From assembly GCF_036017065.1 (NCBI RefSeq), contig NZ_JAYXHR010000004.1, forward strand, positions 248,001-312,000: DNA of 64,000 bases, read 5' to 3'. The notes under the pieces were generated by a model. It saw only the letters and a program-made list of their open reading frames with translations, had not been told where the DNA came from and searched no databases. This DNA is from Uliginosibacterium sp036017065. GTDB lineage: Bacteria > Pseudomonadota > Gammaproteobacteria > Burkholderiales > Rhodocyclaceae. The translations under genes were made by a program, and so were the position numbers. Positions 1-8,077 of this stretch are shown piece after piece (the first letter of the stretch is position 1; every line of letters starts with the position of its first letter).

Positions 1-111
1 GGCGCCGGTGTTCTGGGCGCACTTGGTGTAACCGCTGGGGTAGTCGGTAGCGGCGTGCGCACCGAACGCCATCGCGGCCAGCAGGCCGCCGACGAGAAGC
101 TTGAACTTCAT
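1..111 (-). CDS. Secreted protein, N-terminal fragment (runs off the left edge)
   Basis: Only the first 37 codons are in the window. They encode a signal peptide (MKFKLLVGGLLAAMAFGAHA) followed by ATDYPSGYTKCAQNTGA. The start is supported by AGGAGA on the minus strand at 121-126, nine bases before the ATG. The mature start resembles the N-terminal module of the two polyserine pectate lyases at 31.7-34.3 kb (RPAGYTTICTENKTC), so this is probably another secreted enzyme with the same module. The catalytic part lies outside the window and its function cannot be read. Confidence 0.7.
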   Translation of the reverse strand, partial: MKFKLLVGGLLAAMAFGAHAATDYPSGYTKCAQNTGA

Positions 112-126
112 GACTTGTTGTCTCCT

Positions 127-460
127 GTTGGAAGTCTTATAGCCAGCAGACAAGGCTGCAACGCCGGGTACCTCCCAGGCCCCGGCATGCCTGCTGACAG
201 TTCGAAGCATGGACGAACTAAACTGGCACGGCAATTTGCACTGCGACAAAACGTGCAGAAATTCGCGAAAAAATGGTTTATGGTGTTTTCGTGGATTGGG
301 GTGTCGGTCGTTCAGATTCTCTGAACCCGGCCCCGTGTCTGGCTTCACGGGTGTTGGGGAGCCTTCTGGGTACGCCGGTGATTGCCACCCGCATTGCCTG
401 AATTGTTGCTTCCCATCGCGTCGCATACGGCTGTTTGTACGACATAGAAACAAACAACGC
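127..460. other. Gene-free stretch between typA and the truncated secreted gene
   Basis: No coding region with a credible start was found here. The stretch must hold the promoter of the minus-strand secreted gene, and its centre (about 235-300) is richer in A and T than the surroundings. A clear promoter could not be assigned. Confidence 0.4.
310..326. promoter_or_regulatory. 17-bp dyad, possible operator
   Basis: GTTCAGA and TCTGAAC form a perfect 7-bp inverted repeat around TTC. It lies about 200 bp upstream of the truncated secreted gene. Its size and symmetry fit a dimeric regulator site, but no regulator can be named. Confidence 0.3.
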
Positions 461-502
461 GAAAAGCAACGGGGCCCCGTGGAATGGTCCACGGGGCCCC
501 GT
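461..502 (-). terminator. Rho-independent terminator of typA
   Basis: A perfect 15-bp stem (469-483 with 488-502, loop ATGG) is followed on the minus strand by TGCTTTTC. It lies 48 bp past the typA stop codon. Confidence 0.75.
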
Positions 503-549
503 TTGCCGGATTTCCGGCGCCGCGATAGAGCGGGGCCGGAGGGCGCTGA

Positions 550-2364
550 TTACTCTTCCGTCTTCGCTGCGCGCTTGCGTTCGTGCTCCTTCAGGTAGCG
601 CTTGCGCAGGCGGATCGACTTCGGCGTGATTTCGACGAGTTCGTCATCTGCGATGAATTCGATGGCGGACTCCAGCGTCAGCTGGATCGGCGGTACCAGG
701 CGCACGGCTTCGTCGGTACCCGAGGCGCGCACGTTGGTGAGCTGCTTGCCCTTGATCGGGTTCACCACCAGATCGTTGTCGCGGCTGTGGATGCCGATGA
801 TCATGCCTTCGTACAGCGGGTCGTTGTGGCTCACGAACATGCGGCCACGATCCTGCAGGTTCCACAGCGCGTAGGCCACGGCGGCCCCATCGTTCTGCGA
901 GATCAGCACACCGTTGCGACGCTCCGACATCTGGCCGGCCATGGGGCCGTAGTCGTCGAACACGTGGCTGGCGAGGCCGGTGCCGCGCGTCAGCGTCAGG
1001 AACTCACCCTGAAAGCCGATCAGGCCGCGAGCCGGGATGCGGTATTCCAGGCGGGTACGGCCCTTGCCATCCGACTGCATGTCCTGCAGCTCGCCACGGC
1101 GACGGCCCAGTTCTTCCATGACGCCGCCCTGGTGGTCTTCTTCGACGTCGACGGTGAGCATTTCGTACGGCTCGCACTTCACGCCGTCGATGTCCTTGAA
1201 CACCACGCGCGGGCGACCGACCGCCAGCTCGTAGCCTTCACGACGCATGTTCTCCAGCAGGATGGTGAGGTGCAGTTCGCCGCGACCCGATACTTCGAAC
1301 ACGTCGGAGTCGTCGGTGTAGACCACGCGCAGCGCGACGTTCTTCAGCAGTTCCTTCTCCAGGCGCTCACGGATCTGGCGGCTGGTCACGAACTTGCCTT
1401 CACGGCCGGCCAGCGGTGAGGAGTTCACCACGAAGTTCATGGTCAGCGTCGGTTCATCGACGGCGATCGGCTTCATGCCTTCGAGTTTTTCCGGGTCGCA
1501 GATCGTGACCCCGATGTTCACCTGATCGATACCCGCCACCAGCACGATGTCGCCGGCTTCCGCCGACTCGGCCTGCGAGCGCTCCAGGCCCTTGAAGGTC
1601 AGCACCTGGCTGACCTTGGCCTTGCCGCGGTTCTCGTCGCCGTACATGACGATGACTTCCTGGTTCGGGCGGATGCGGCCGCGCTTGATGCGGCCGATGC
1701 CGAGCTGGCCGATGTAGGTGGAGTAGTCCAGCGAGCAGACCTGCAGTTGCAGCGGGCCTTCGGAATCCACGTCCGGTTGCGGCACGTGCTTCAGGATCGC
1801 CTCGTACAGCGGCTTCATGTCGGTGCCCGGCTTGTCGGCTTCCAGCATGGCGAAGCCGTTCAGCGCGGAGGCATACACGACCGGGAAATCGAGCTGCTCT
1901 TCGGTGGCGCCGAGTTTGTCGAACAGGTCGAAGGTGTGGTTGATCACCCAGTCCGGGCGCGAGCCGGGGCGGTCGATCTTGTTGATGACCACGATCGGCT
2001 TCAGGCCCATGGCCAGCGCCTTGCGGGTCACGAAGCGGGTTTGCGGCATCGGGCCTTCGACGGCGTCGACCAGCAGCAGCACGCCGTCGACCATCGACAG
2101 CACGCGCTCGACTTCACCGCCGAAGTCGGCGTGTCCGGGGGTGTCGATGATGTTGATGTGGGTGTCGCCATACTGGATGGCGCAGTTCTTCGCCAGGATC
2201 GTGATGCCACGCTCCTTTTCCAGATCGTTGCTGTCCATCACGCGCTCGGTCACCTGCTGGTGCGCGGCGAAGGTACCGGATTGGCGAAGCAGCTGGTCGA
2301 CCAGCGTGGTCTTGCCATGGTCGACGTGCGCGATGATGGCGATGTTGCGGATGGAACGGCTCAT
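550..2364 (-). CDS. typA: TypA/BipA ribosome-associated GTPase
   Basis: This is a translational GTPase of the EF-G-like class that acts on the ribosome during stress adaptation and 50S assembly. The 604-residue product starts MSRSIRNIAIIAHVDHGKTT and shows G1 (AHVDHGKT), G3 (DTPGHADF) and G4 (NKID), then the EF-G-like domains and the TypA-specific C terminus. Length and architecture are typical. A start 19 codons further upstream is possible in frame, but the family begins at the chosen Met. The gene is divergent from mtnP and is followed by a strong terminator. Confidence 0.96.
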   Translation of the reverse strand: MSRSIRNIAIIAHVDHGKTTLVDQLLRQSGTFAAHQQVTERVMDSNDLEKERGITILAKNCAIQYGDTHINIIDTPGHADFGGEVERVLSMVDGVLLLVDAVEGPMPQTRFVTRKALAMGLKPIVVINKIDRPGSRPDWVINHTFDLFDKLGATEEQLDFPVVYASALNGFAMLEADKPGTDMKPLYEAILKHVPQPDVDSEGPLQLQVCSLDYSTYIGQLGIGRIKRGRIRPNQEVIVMYGDENRGKAKVSQVLTFKGLERSQAESAEAGDIVLVAGIDQVNIGVTICDPEKLEGMKPIAVDEPTLTMNFVVNSSPLAGREGKFVTSRQIRERLEKELLKNVALRVVYTDDSDVFEVSGRGELHLTILLENMRREGYELAVGRPRVVFKDIDGVKCEPYEMLTVDVEEDHQGGVMEELGRRRGELQDMQSDGKGRTRLEYRIPARGLIGFQGEFLTLTRGTGLASHVFDDYGPMAGQMSERRNGVLISQNDGAAVAYALWNLQDRGRMFVSHNDPLYEGMIIGIHSRDNDLVVNPIKGKQLTNVRASGTDEAVRLVPPIQLTLESAIEFIADDELVEITPKSIRLRKRYLKEHERKRAAKTEE

Positions 2365-2398
2365 GGGGGCGGGGCTCAAGTCTTTGAAAAAGCCCGCG

Positions 2399-2407
2399 AT
2401 TCTAGCA
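2399..2407 (-). promoter_or_regulatory. Extended -10 promoter of typA
   Basis: On the minus strand TGCTAGAAT reads as an extended -10 element, which would start transcription about 28 bases before the typA ATG. No good -35 hexamer is visible, as expected for an extended -10 promoter. Confidence 0.4.
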
Positions 2408-2483
2408 TGCAAGCGTGGCAAACCCTAGCGGCTGTAAGCCCCGTGCTACCATCGTTTCACCGATTTTTTCAGCCTTCAACAGC

Positions 2484-3224
2484 ATGCTTGCAATCATTGG
2501 CGGTAGTGGCCTGTCCGAACTCTCCAACCTCGACGTGCAACATCGCCAGGTGGTGCGCACGCCTTACGGCGATCCGTCGGGGCCCTTGCTGTTCGGTCAC
2601 GTCGGCAGCCAGCAGACGGTGTTCCTGGCGCGCCACGGCTATGGCCACACGATCCCGCCGCACATGGTGAATTACCGCGCCAACATCTGGGCGCTGAAGC
2701 AGGCAGGGGCGGAAGCCATCGTGTCGGTGGCCTCCGTCGGGGGCATCCGCGCCGACCTGGCGCCGGGCGTACTGGCGATTCCGGACCAGATCGTCGACTA
2801 CACCTGGGGCCGCAAGAACACTTTCTTCGAAGGTGGCGACACGCCGGTGCGCCACATCGACTTCACCACGCCGTATGACCAGCCCCTGCGCGCCCGCCTG
2901 CTGACGGCCGCCGCCGAAGCCGGCCTGCTGGTGAAGGATGGCGCTGTTTACGGCGCGACGCAGGGCCCCCGGCTGGAAACCGCCGCCGAGATCAACCGCT
3001 ACGAAAGTGACGGTGTGCACATGGTGGGCATGACCGGCATGCCTGAAGCCGTGCTGGCGCGCGAGCTCGACATGCCTTACGCCGCCATTGCGGTGGTCGC
3101 CAACTGGGCGGCGGGGCGTGGGGACAGTGCGCAGGGCGTGGCCATCGACAAGTTCGGTGCCGTGCTCAACGTTGCGATGGGGCAGGTGCGCCAGATCCTT
3201 CAGCACCTGGCCGAGGCGGAATGA
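2484..3224 (+). CDS. mtnP: S-methyl-5'-thioinosine/thioadenosine phosphorylase
   Basis: This enzyme cleaves the nucleoside left over from polyamine and quorum-signal synthesis, releasing a purine base and methylthioribose-1-phosphate. The 246-residue product has the PNP/MTAP fold signatures IIGGSGL, ARHGYGHTIPPH, VNYRANIWALK and TQGPRLET. It resembles the thioinosine-specific enzyme of Pseudomonas more than the human enzyme: the base-binding stretch reads VVANWAAG rather than carrying the Asp pair expected for adenine, which favours a 6-oxopurine. The start at MLAIIGG is preferred over an in-frame Met 23 codons upstream. Its stop overlaps the def start (ATGA). Confidence 0.88.
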   Translation: MLAIIGGSGLSELSNLDVQHRQVVRTPYGDPSGPLLFGHVGSQQTVFLARHGYGHTIPPHMVNYRANIWALKQAGAEAIVSVASVGGIRADLAPGVLAIPDQIVDYTWGRKNTFFEGGDTPVRHIDFTTPYDQPLRARLLTAAAEAGLLVKDGAVYGATQGPRLETAAEINRYESDGVHMVGMTGMPEAVLARELDMPYAAIAVVANWAAGRGDSAQGVAIDKFGAVLNVAMGQVRQILQHLAEAE

Positions 3225-3757
3225 TTCGCGAAGTCCTCCGCATGGGCGACGCGCGCCTGTTACGGCGCGCGCAGGAGGTCGATCCTGCGGAGTTCGGTGG
3301 TGCGATGTTGCGCGAGCTGATCGCCGACATGTTCGACACCATGCATGCCACGGGCGGGGTCGGCCTTGCGGCGCCGCAGATCGGCGTCGACCTGCGGGTG
3401 GTGATTTTCGGGTTCGAGCGCAGCGAGCGCTACCCGGACGCCGCCGCCGTGCCGCGCACGGTGATCGTCAATCCGGTGCTGACGCCCTTGTCCGACGACA
3501 TGGAAGAGGGCTGGGAGGGCTGCCTGTCGGTGCCTGGCCTGCGCGGCGTAGTGCCGCGCCACACCAGTCTGCGCTACACGGGTTTCGATCCGGACGGGGG
3601 GGCGATCGACCGCGTGGCAGAAGGCTTCCACGCCCGCGTGGTGCAGCACGAGTGCGATCACCTCGACGGTATCCTCTACCCGATGCGCATACGCGATTTT
3701 TCGCGTTTCGGTTTTACCGACGTGCTGTTTCCCGGTCAGGCGATCAACGACGACTGA
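3221..3757 (+). CDS. def: Peptide deformylase
   Basis: It removes the formyl group from nascent proteins in the cytoplasm. The 178-residue product has all three deformylase motifs: GVGLAAPQ at 46-53, EGCLS with the metal-binding Cys at 101, and HECDH at 143-147 with both metal-ligand histidines and the catalytic Glu. It is translationally coupled to mtnP by a 4-base overlap. It is not beside fmt, so it may be an additional deformylase; this cannot be checked here. The stop codon lies within a short tandem duplication. Confidence 0.95.
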   Translation: MIREVLRMGDARLLRRAQEVDPAEFGGAMLRELIADMFDTMHATGGVGLAAPQIGVDLRVVIFGFERSERYPDAAAVPRTVIVNPVLTPLSDDMEEGWEGCLSVPGLRGVVPRHTSLRYTGFDPDGGAIDRVAEGFHARVVQHECDHLDGILYPMRIRDFSRFGFTDVLFPGQAINDD

Positions 3758-3785
3758 GAACAACGACCAAGAACGACGACTGAGA
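3746..3785. repeat. 14-bp direct repeat spanning the def stop codon
   Basis: AACGACGACTGAGA occurs at 3746-3759 and again at 3772-3785, a 26-base period. The second copy repeats the last codons and the stop of def, which looks like a recent tandem duplication downstream of the gene. Confidence 0.8.
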
Positions 3786-3821
3786 GCCGTCAGGCGGGAT
3801 GGCCCTGGCGTCTGCCCCGCA

Positions 3822-4289
3822 TCAGATGGTCGGATCGCGCTGCGCCAGCATCGCGATGGCATCCCGGTTGGTCCACGAGAAGCAGCGGTCGGCGGCGTCC
3901 TGCCAGGACAGCCAGCACTGGTCACGGTGCTCGTCCTGCGCCAGTTGCACCGGCGCAGCCTCCGGCACGCACAGGCTGAACACGTGTTCGACATTGTGGG
4001 TCACGCCGGGGGCATAGCGGTGGCGCCACAACTGCAGGATCTCGAAGCGGTTGGCGAGTCGCCAGTCCTGCAGCGCAGCGGGATCGGCCTCGATGCCGGT
4101 CTCCTCGAACAGTTCGCGCCTTGCCGTTTCCCGCGGCAGCTCGCCGGCTTCCAGGCTGCCGGTCACGGACTGCCAGTAGCCGGGGTGGCGGGCACGCTCC
4201 AGCAAGAGGATCTGCAGGGCAGGCGTATGCACCAGCACCAGCACCGACTCCGGCGTCTTGTAATCCACGGCAGGGCGATCAGGAATCAA
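3822..4289 (-). CDS. nudB: Dihydroneopterin triphosphate diphosphatase (Nudix)
   Basis: It is predicted to remove pyrophosphate from dihydroneopterin triphosphate in folate synthesis. The 155-residue product has a complete Nudix box from GSLEAGE through RRELFEETGIE, and the flanking sequence matches the NudB subfamily (PESVLVLVHT near the N terminus, YWQSVTGSLE). Its ATG overlaps the barstar stop by four bases, so it is probably the last gene of an RNase-barstar-nudB transcription unit. Another Nudix specificity is possible, but the length and motifs fit NudB well. Confidence 0.85.
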   Translation of the reverse strand: MIPDRPAVDYKTPESVLVLVHTPALQILLLERARHPGYWQSVTGSLEAGELPRETARRELFEETGIEADPAALQDWRLANRFEILQLWRHRYAPGVTHNVEHVFSLCVPEAAPVQLAQDEHRDQCWLSWQDAADRCFSWTNRDAIAMLAQRDPTI

Positions 4290-4732
4290 TCGAGCGGCAG
4301 CGCAGGCAACTCGTCGCCATCGGGCAGCAGCACCCAGAACGGCGTCGAGGCCTCACGCCAGCTTTCGCTGGCGTCGCGCAGCACGTCCACCAGGGTGTCA
4401 TAGGCTTCGCGGTCCTGCGCGCGCAGGGGGCCGAGCTGGGTGAGGATCAGCACGTAGCCGTCGGCCTCGTTCCAGGACATGTCGCTCAGGCAGTCGGCCA
4501 GTGCGTCCCAGTTGTGGCCGTACCAGTCCGGGAACTGCAGTGCGCGGCCGAGCAGGGCCTGGGTGCTCGCTGCGTCGGTGGCGTGGATGAGGTCGATGCG
4601 CTGCACGACGTAGTGCAGGCTTGCGGCGACTCTGAAGGCCTCGTGTGCCGCTTCGTCGTCGCCACGATAGACACCCGCGCGGGCGGTGTCGGAGAGCAGG
4701 GTGCGCAGTCGCTCGCGAGGGGCTTGGCTCAT
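4286..4732 (-). CDS. Barstar-family RNase inhibitor
   Basis: This is a cytoplasmic protein expected to bind and neutralise the barnase-like RNase encoded just upstream. In the 148-residue product, WYGHNWDALADCL (about 70-82) matches barstar's interface segment, including an Asp at residue 80 that aligns with barstar Asp39. The start at MSQAPRERL is preferred; a longer in-frame reading would run into the RNase gene. Only 10 bases separate it from the RNase stop, as expected for a toxin and its antidote made together. Confidence 0.88.
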   Translation of the reverse strand: MSQAPRERLRTLLSDTARAGVYRGDDEAAHEAFRVAASLHYVVQRIDLIHATDAASTQALLGRALQFPDWYGHNWDALADCLSDMSWNEADGYVLILTQLGPLRAQDREAYDTLVDVLRDASESWREASTPFWVLLPDGDELPALPLD

Positions 4733-4742
4733 GTCGTGACCT

Positions 4743-5129
4743 TCATTGCACCACGCGCTTGAAGCTGCGGTAGTGGTCGGCGGTGTAGTAATACTCACCG
4801 GGTTGGCCGGCAACGATGCGGCGTGCGCCGCGATCGCGCTCGCCGGGAGTGGGGACGGTGTATTCGCGGTAGTAGCCACGGGCTTGCTGGGGCAAGCGGC
4901 GCTCGCGGTTCTGGAAGACGGTGCCGTCCTTGCGGTAAGGAAAAGGCCCGCCGCGTTCGATCAGCCCCAGCGTCTCGCGGGCTTCGGGGGGCAAGGTCTG
5001 GCGCTGCTGGGTCGCAAGGCCGCCGGGCAGGTCGCGTGCAAGGCCGGGCAATGCCGAGCCTGCAAACATCAGGACGAAGATCAGCGCGAGGATGCGTGCA
5101 GGTTTGCAGCGGAGCAGGGCGGTCAACAT
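4743..5129 (-). CDS. Secreted barnase-like guanyl-specific ribonuclease
   Basis: This is a predicted exported endoribonuclease of the barnase/RNase N1-T1 family. The 128-residue product has an N-terminal hydrophobic segment (about residues 10-30, signal peptide or anchor), then the catalytic region: QNRE with an Arg near 75 (barnase Arg59), YREY with Glu89 (general base Glu73), an Arg cluster at 98-104 (Arg83/Arg87) and DHYRSF with His119 (His102). All catalytic positions are present, so it should be active. The barstar gene follows immediately. Confidence 0.88.
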   Translation of the reverse strand: MLTALLRCKPARILALIFVLMFAGSALPGLARDLPGGLATQQRQTLPPEARETLGLIERGGPFPYRKDGTVFQNRERRLPQQARGYYREYTVPTPGERDRGARRIVAGQPGEYYYTADHYRSFKRVVQ

Positions 5130-5480
5130 GGCAGCGCAGGCGTTGGCGAGGCGGCAGTGTAGCAGCGCGGTGGGGCGGCGGATCCCCGCGCTCGGGGTGC
5201 CGGGATGCGACGCCGGAGGGCTGCGCACAGGTCGTCGCGAAGGCTTATCAACAATCCACAAAATCTGTGGACAACTTTGTGGGTAGCTTCTGGACGCAGA
5301 TGCTAAGTGGCCTCCCCACAAGGGTTTTTTGCAGATTGGTGAAAAAAGTGGCTGCCCTATATCTACATATAAAACAACGACTTGGGAAAATTCGCTGCTG
5401 TCAACACGCTAGATCAAGCGCTTACGTGCCGACCCGTCCCGTCGCCAGGGCGGGATGTGGATTCGGCTAGAATCCGCGCC
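5130..5480. other. Gene-free region with DnaA-box-like cluster and AT-rich tract
   Basis: The 351-bp gap between the divergent RNase and xseA genes has no coding content. At 5245-5289 it holds several 9-mers close to the DnaA box TTATNCACA: TTATCAACA (one mismatch), TGTGGACAA on the minus strand (one mismatch), and two weaker ones around the dyad TCCACA-AAATC-TGTGGA. An A/T-rich tract follows at about 5325-5395. TAGAAT at 5467-5472 may be the xseA -10, which would leave almost no 5' leader. Confidence 0.5.
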
Positions 5481-6899
5481 ATGTCCGCGCCCGTTTACAA
5501 GCCAGATACTGTCAGTCCGGCCGTCCTGTCCGTGTCGGATTTGCTCCGACAGACCCGTGGTTTGCTGGAGTCCTCGCTGCCGCTGGGCTGGGTGGCGGGT
5601 GAGCTCTCCAACCTGGTGCGTGCGGCGTCCGGCCACGTCTATTTCACCCTGAAGGATCCGGGGGCGCAGATCCGCTGCGCGATGTGGCGGAACCGTGCCC
5701 AGTTGTTGCCCTTCCGCCTGGAAGAGGGCATGCAGGTCGAGGTTCGCGCCCAGATCACCCTGTATGAAGCCCGCGGCGATCTCCAGCTATCGGTGGAGTC
5801 GGTGCGCCGCGCCGGGCTGGGCAACCTGTATGAAGCCTTCCTGCGGCTGAAGGCGAAGCTGGAGTCCGAAGGCCTGTTCGCGATCGAGCGCAAGCGCGCG
5901 TTGCCGGAGCGTCCGGCGGGCGTCGGCATCGTCACGTCCTTGCAGGCGGCAGCCTTGCGCGATGTCCTGGCCACGCTGAAGCGCCGTGCGCCGCACATGG
6001 CGGTGTGCATCTATCCCACGCCGGTGCAGGGGGACGCGGCCGGCGCGGCGATCGCCGCCGCGATCACCGCAGCCGGTTCGCGGGCCCGCGCGGACGGGGT
6101 GCAGGTGCTCATCGTGTGTCGTGGCGGTGGCAGCCTGGAAGACCTGTGGGCCTTCAATGACGAGCAGGTGGTGCGGGCCGTGCACGCCTGCCCGCTGCCT
6201 GTGGTCAGTGGCGTGGGCCATGAAACCGACATCACCCTGTGCGACTTTGCCGCCGACCAGCGGGCGGCCACGCCGACTGCCGCGGCGGAAGCGGTGAGTG
6301 CCGGCTGGGTCGAATTGAGGAGTCATCTCCCCGCATGGCAGCCCGTGCTGCAGCGGGCCATGCAACGTCGTCTCGCCACGGCGTCGCAACGGCTGGACCT
6401 GTTGCAGCGGCGTCTGTTGCATCCGCGTGATCGACTGGGGCGGGCCGCTCAGCGCCTCGCCGACCTGGAGCGTCGTCTGCAGCAATCGACCGCGGGCAAT
6501 CTGGCGAAGGCGCGGACACGGCACGCAGTGCTGGCCACCCGCCTGCTGGCGGCGCAGCCGCGGCCGCAGGTGCTGCGCGAGCGCCTGCAGTGGCGGGCAG
6601 GGCAGCTGACGCAGGCGATGCAGCGTCGCGTGGCGCTGGCGCAACTGCATGTTGCCGGGCAGGCCGCCCGTCTGCAGGCCTTGAACCCGGAGGCGGTACT
6701 GCAGCGGGGCTACGCCATCGTGCGTGACGCGCAGGGCCGTGTCCTCAAGCAGGCAGCGGCCGTGTCGCCGGGTACAGCGCTGGACGTCCGCCTGGCCGAT
6801 GGCGCGTTGCAGGTAGAGGTGCGGGCAATCCATGAGCAGGCGTCCGGGCAGGAGCAGGCGCGCGGCGAGCACATGCGCGGGGAACGCGACGCAGGCTGA
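5481..6899 (+). CDS. xseA: Exodeoxyribonuclease VII large subunit
   Basis: Catalytic subunit of the single-strand-specific exonuclease that works with XseB, which is encoded at 42.4 kb. The 472-residue product has the N-terminal OB fold (VAGELSNLVRAASGHVYFTL), the catalytic-domain blocks PTPVQG, CRGGGSLEDLWAFNDE and SGVGHETDITLCDFAAD, and a long Arg/Gln-rich helical C terminus for XseB binding. The start at MSAPVYKPD is chosen over a Met 33 codons upstream because it matches the family. Confidence 0.96.
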   Translation: MSAPVYKPDTVSPAVLSVSDLLRQTRGLLESSLPLGWVAGELSNLVRAASGHVYFTLKDPGAQIRCAMWRNRAQLLPFRLEEGMQVEVRAQITLYEARGDLQLSVESVRRAGLGNLYEAFLRLKAKLESEGLFAIERKRALPERPAGVGIVTSLQAAALRDVLATLKRRAPHMAVCIYPTPVQGDAAGAAIAAAITAAGSRARADGVQVLIVCRGGGSLEDLWAFNDEQVVRAVHACPLPVVSGVGHETDITLCDFAADQRAATPTAAAEAVSAGWVELRSHLPAWQPVLQRAMQRRLATASQRLDLLQRRLLHPRDRLGRAAQRLADLERRLQQSTAGNLAKARTRHAVLATRLLAAQPRPQVLRERLQWRAGQLTQAMQRRVALAQLHVAGQAARLQALNPEAVLQRGYAIVRDAQGRVLKQAAAVSPGTALDVRLADGALQVEVRAIHEQASGQEQARGEHMRGERDAG

Positions 6900-7020
6900 G
6901 CGATCGGCTGGCCGCCGGGTGCGGTGACTGATACGCGGTTGCCGGCTGGCGGCAAGGCTTGCCCGCGCTGCACGCAAACGGCTACAGTTCCGCGCTGATC
7001 AAGTTTGGAGGGTGCCCCCC

Positions 7021-7638
7021 GTGCTGGACATCATTCGCGCCGCTGGCTGGCCGATCATTCCCCTGCTGTTTGCTTCCGTCATCGCGCTGGCGCTCATCAT
7101 CGAGCGCTTCATCTCCCTGCGTCGCGCCAACATCGTGCCGGCCGGGCTGCTCGACAAGGTGATCGGTGATCTGCGGCAAGGCGGTGTCAGCGAGGAATTC
7201 ATCCAGCGCGTGTATGCGCATTCGCCCCTGGGCCAGGTGCTGGCCGCCGGCCTGCGCAACGTGCGTGCGCCGCGCGACATCATGAAGGAGTCCATCGAGG
7301 AGTCCGGCCGCGCGGTCGCGCATGACCTCGAACGCTTCCTCACCACCCTGGGCACGATCGCCGCGGTGGCGCCGCTGATGGGCCTGTTCGGCACCGTGGT
7401 CGGCATGATCGAGATCTTCGCCGCGGCCAATCCGAGCTCCGGTGGTACCGATCCGCAACAGCTCGCGCACGGTATTTCCATCGCCCTGTACAACACCGGC
7501 TTCGGCCTGCTGATCGCCATCCCGGCGCTGATCGCGCACCGCCATTTCCGCGCCCTGGTCGACAGCATCGTGATTGACATGGAGCAGCAGGCGATCAAGC
7601 TGGTGGAAGTGATCCACGGCGAGCGTCGCGCCAAGTAA
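7021..7638 (+). CDS. exbB: ExbB/TolQ-family proton channel subunit
   Basis: Inner-membrane subunit of a proton-driven motor that energises TonB-dependent uptake or an equivalent process. The 205-residue product has an N-terminal membrane helix (PIIPLLFASVIALALIIE) and the two conserved C-terminal helices with TIAAVAPLMGLFGTVVGMIE. The GTG at 7021 is chosen because GGAGG at 7007-7011 lies nine bases before it; a GTG nine bases earlier overlaps that site. The gene starts the conserved block exbB-exbD-lpxK-ycaR-kdsB-adk. No tonB is present in the window. Confidence 0.92.
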   Translation: MLDIIRAAGWPIIPLLFASVIALALIIERFISLRRANIVPAGLLDKVIGDLRQGGVSEEFIQRVYAHSPLGQVLAAGLRNVRAPRDIMKESIEESGRAVAHDLERFLTTLGTIAAVAPLMGLFGTVVGMIEIFAAANPSSGGTDPQQLAHGISIALYNTGFGLLIAIPALIAHRHFRALVDSIVIDMEQQAIKLVEVIHGERRAK

Positions 7639-7650
7639 GCAGGGGCCGCC

Positions 7651-8070
7651 ATGGACTTCCGCAAGGGCCGTTCGCGCGAGGAGCTGGAGATCAACCTGAT
7701 CCCGCTCATTGACGTGTTGCTGGTGATCATCATCTTCCTGATGCTGACCACCACCTATTCCCGCTTTTCCGGCCTGGAGATCAACCTGCCGACCTCGGAG
7801 TCACCGGCCGCGCCGGAAGTGCCCAACGAGATCGACGTCGCGGTGACCGCGACCGGCGACGTGCTGGTGAACCGCCGGCCGGTGGGAGCCCGCGAGATCG
7901 CCGCCATCGCCGATGCGCTGCGCCGTGCTGCGCCGGAAGGCACCAAGCCGCCGGTGGTGGTCATCAGCGCAGATGCCAAGGCCACCCACCAGAGCGTCAT
8001 CGACGTGATGCAGGCCGCGCAACGCGCGGGTCTTTCCTCGGTGACCTTCGCCACCCAGGCCGGCAAGTAA
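7651..8070 (+). CDS. exbD: ExbD/TolR-family motor subunit
   Basis: Partner of ExbB. The 139-residue product has a short cytoplasmic N terminus, one membrane helix with the essential proton-carrying Asp (NLIPLIDVLLVIIIFLM) and a periplasmic domain. It lies 12 bases after exbB, so the two are surely cotranscribed. Its position next to lpxK is typical of betaproteobacteria. Confidence 0.93.
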   Translation: MDFRKGRSREELEINLIPLIDVLLVIIIFLMLTTTYSRFSGLEINLPTSESPAAPEVPNEIDVAVTATGDVLVNRRPVGAREIAAIADALRRAAPEGTKPPVVVISADAKATHQSVIDVMQAAQRAGLSSVTFATQAGK

Positions 8071-8077
8071 GCAGCGC

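Noticed and set aside
4733..4879. A 49-codon N-terminal extension of the barstar protein
   Set aside because: It lies inside the RNase gene, is low in complexity and is absent from barstar proteins.
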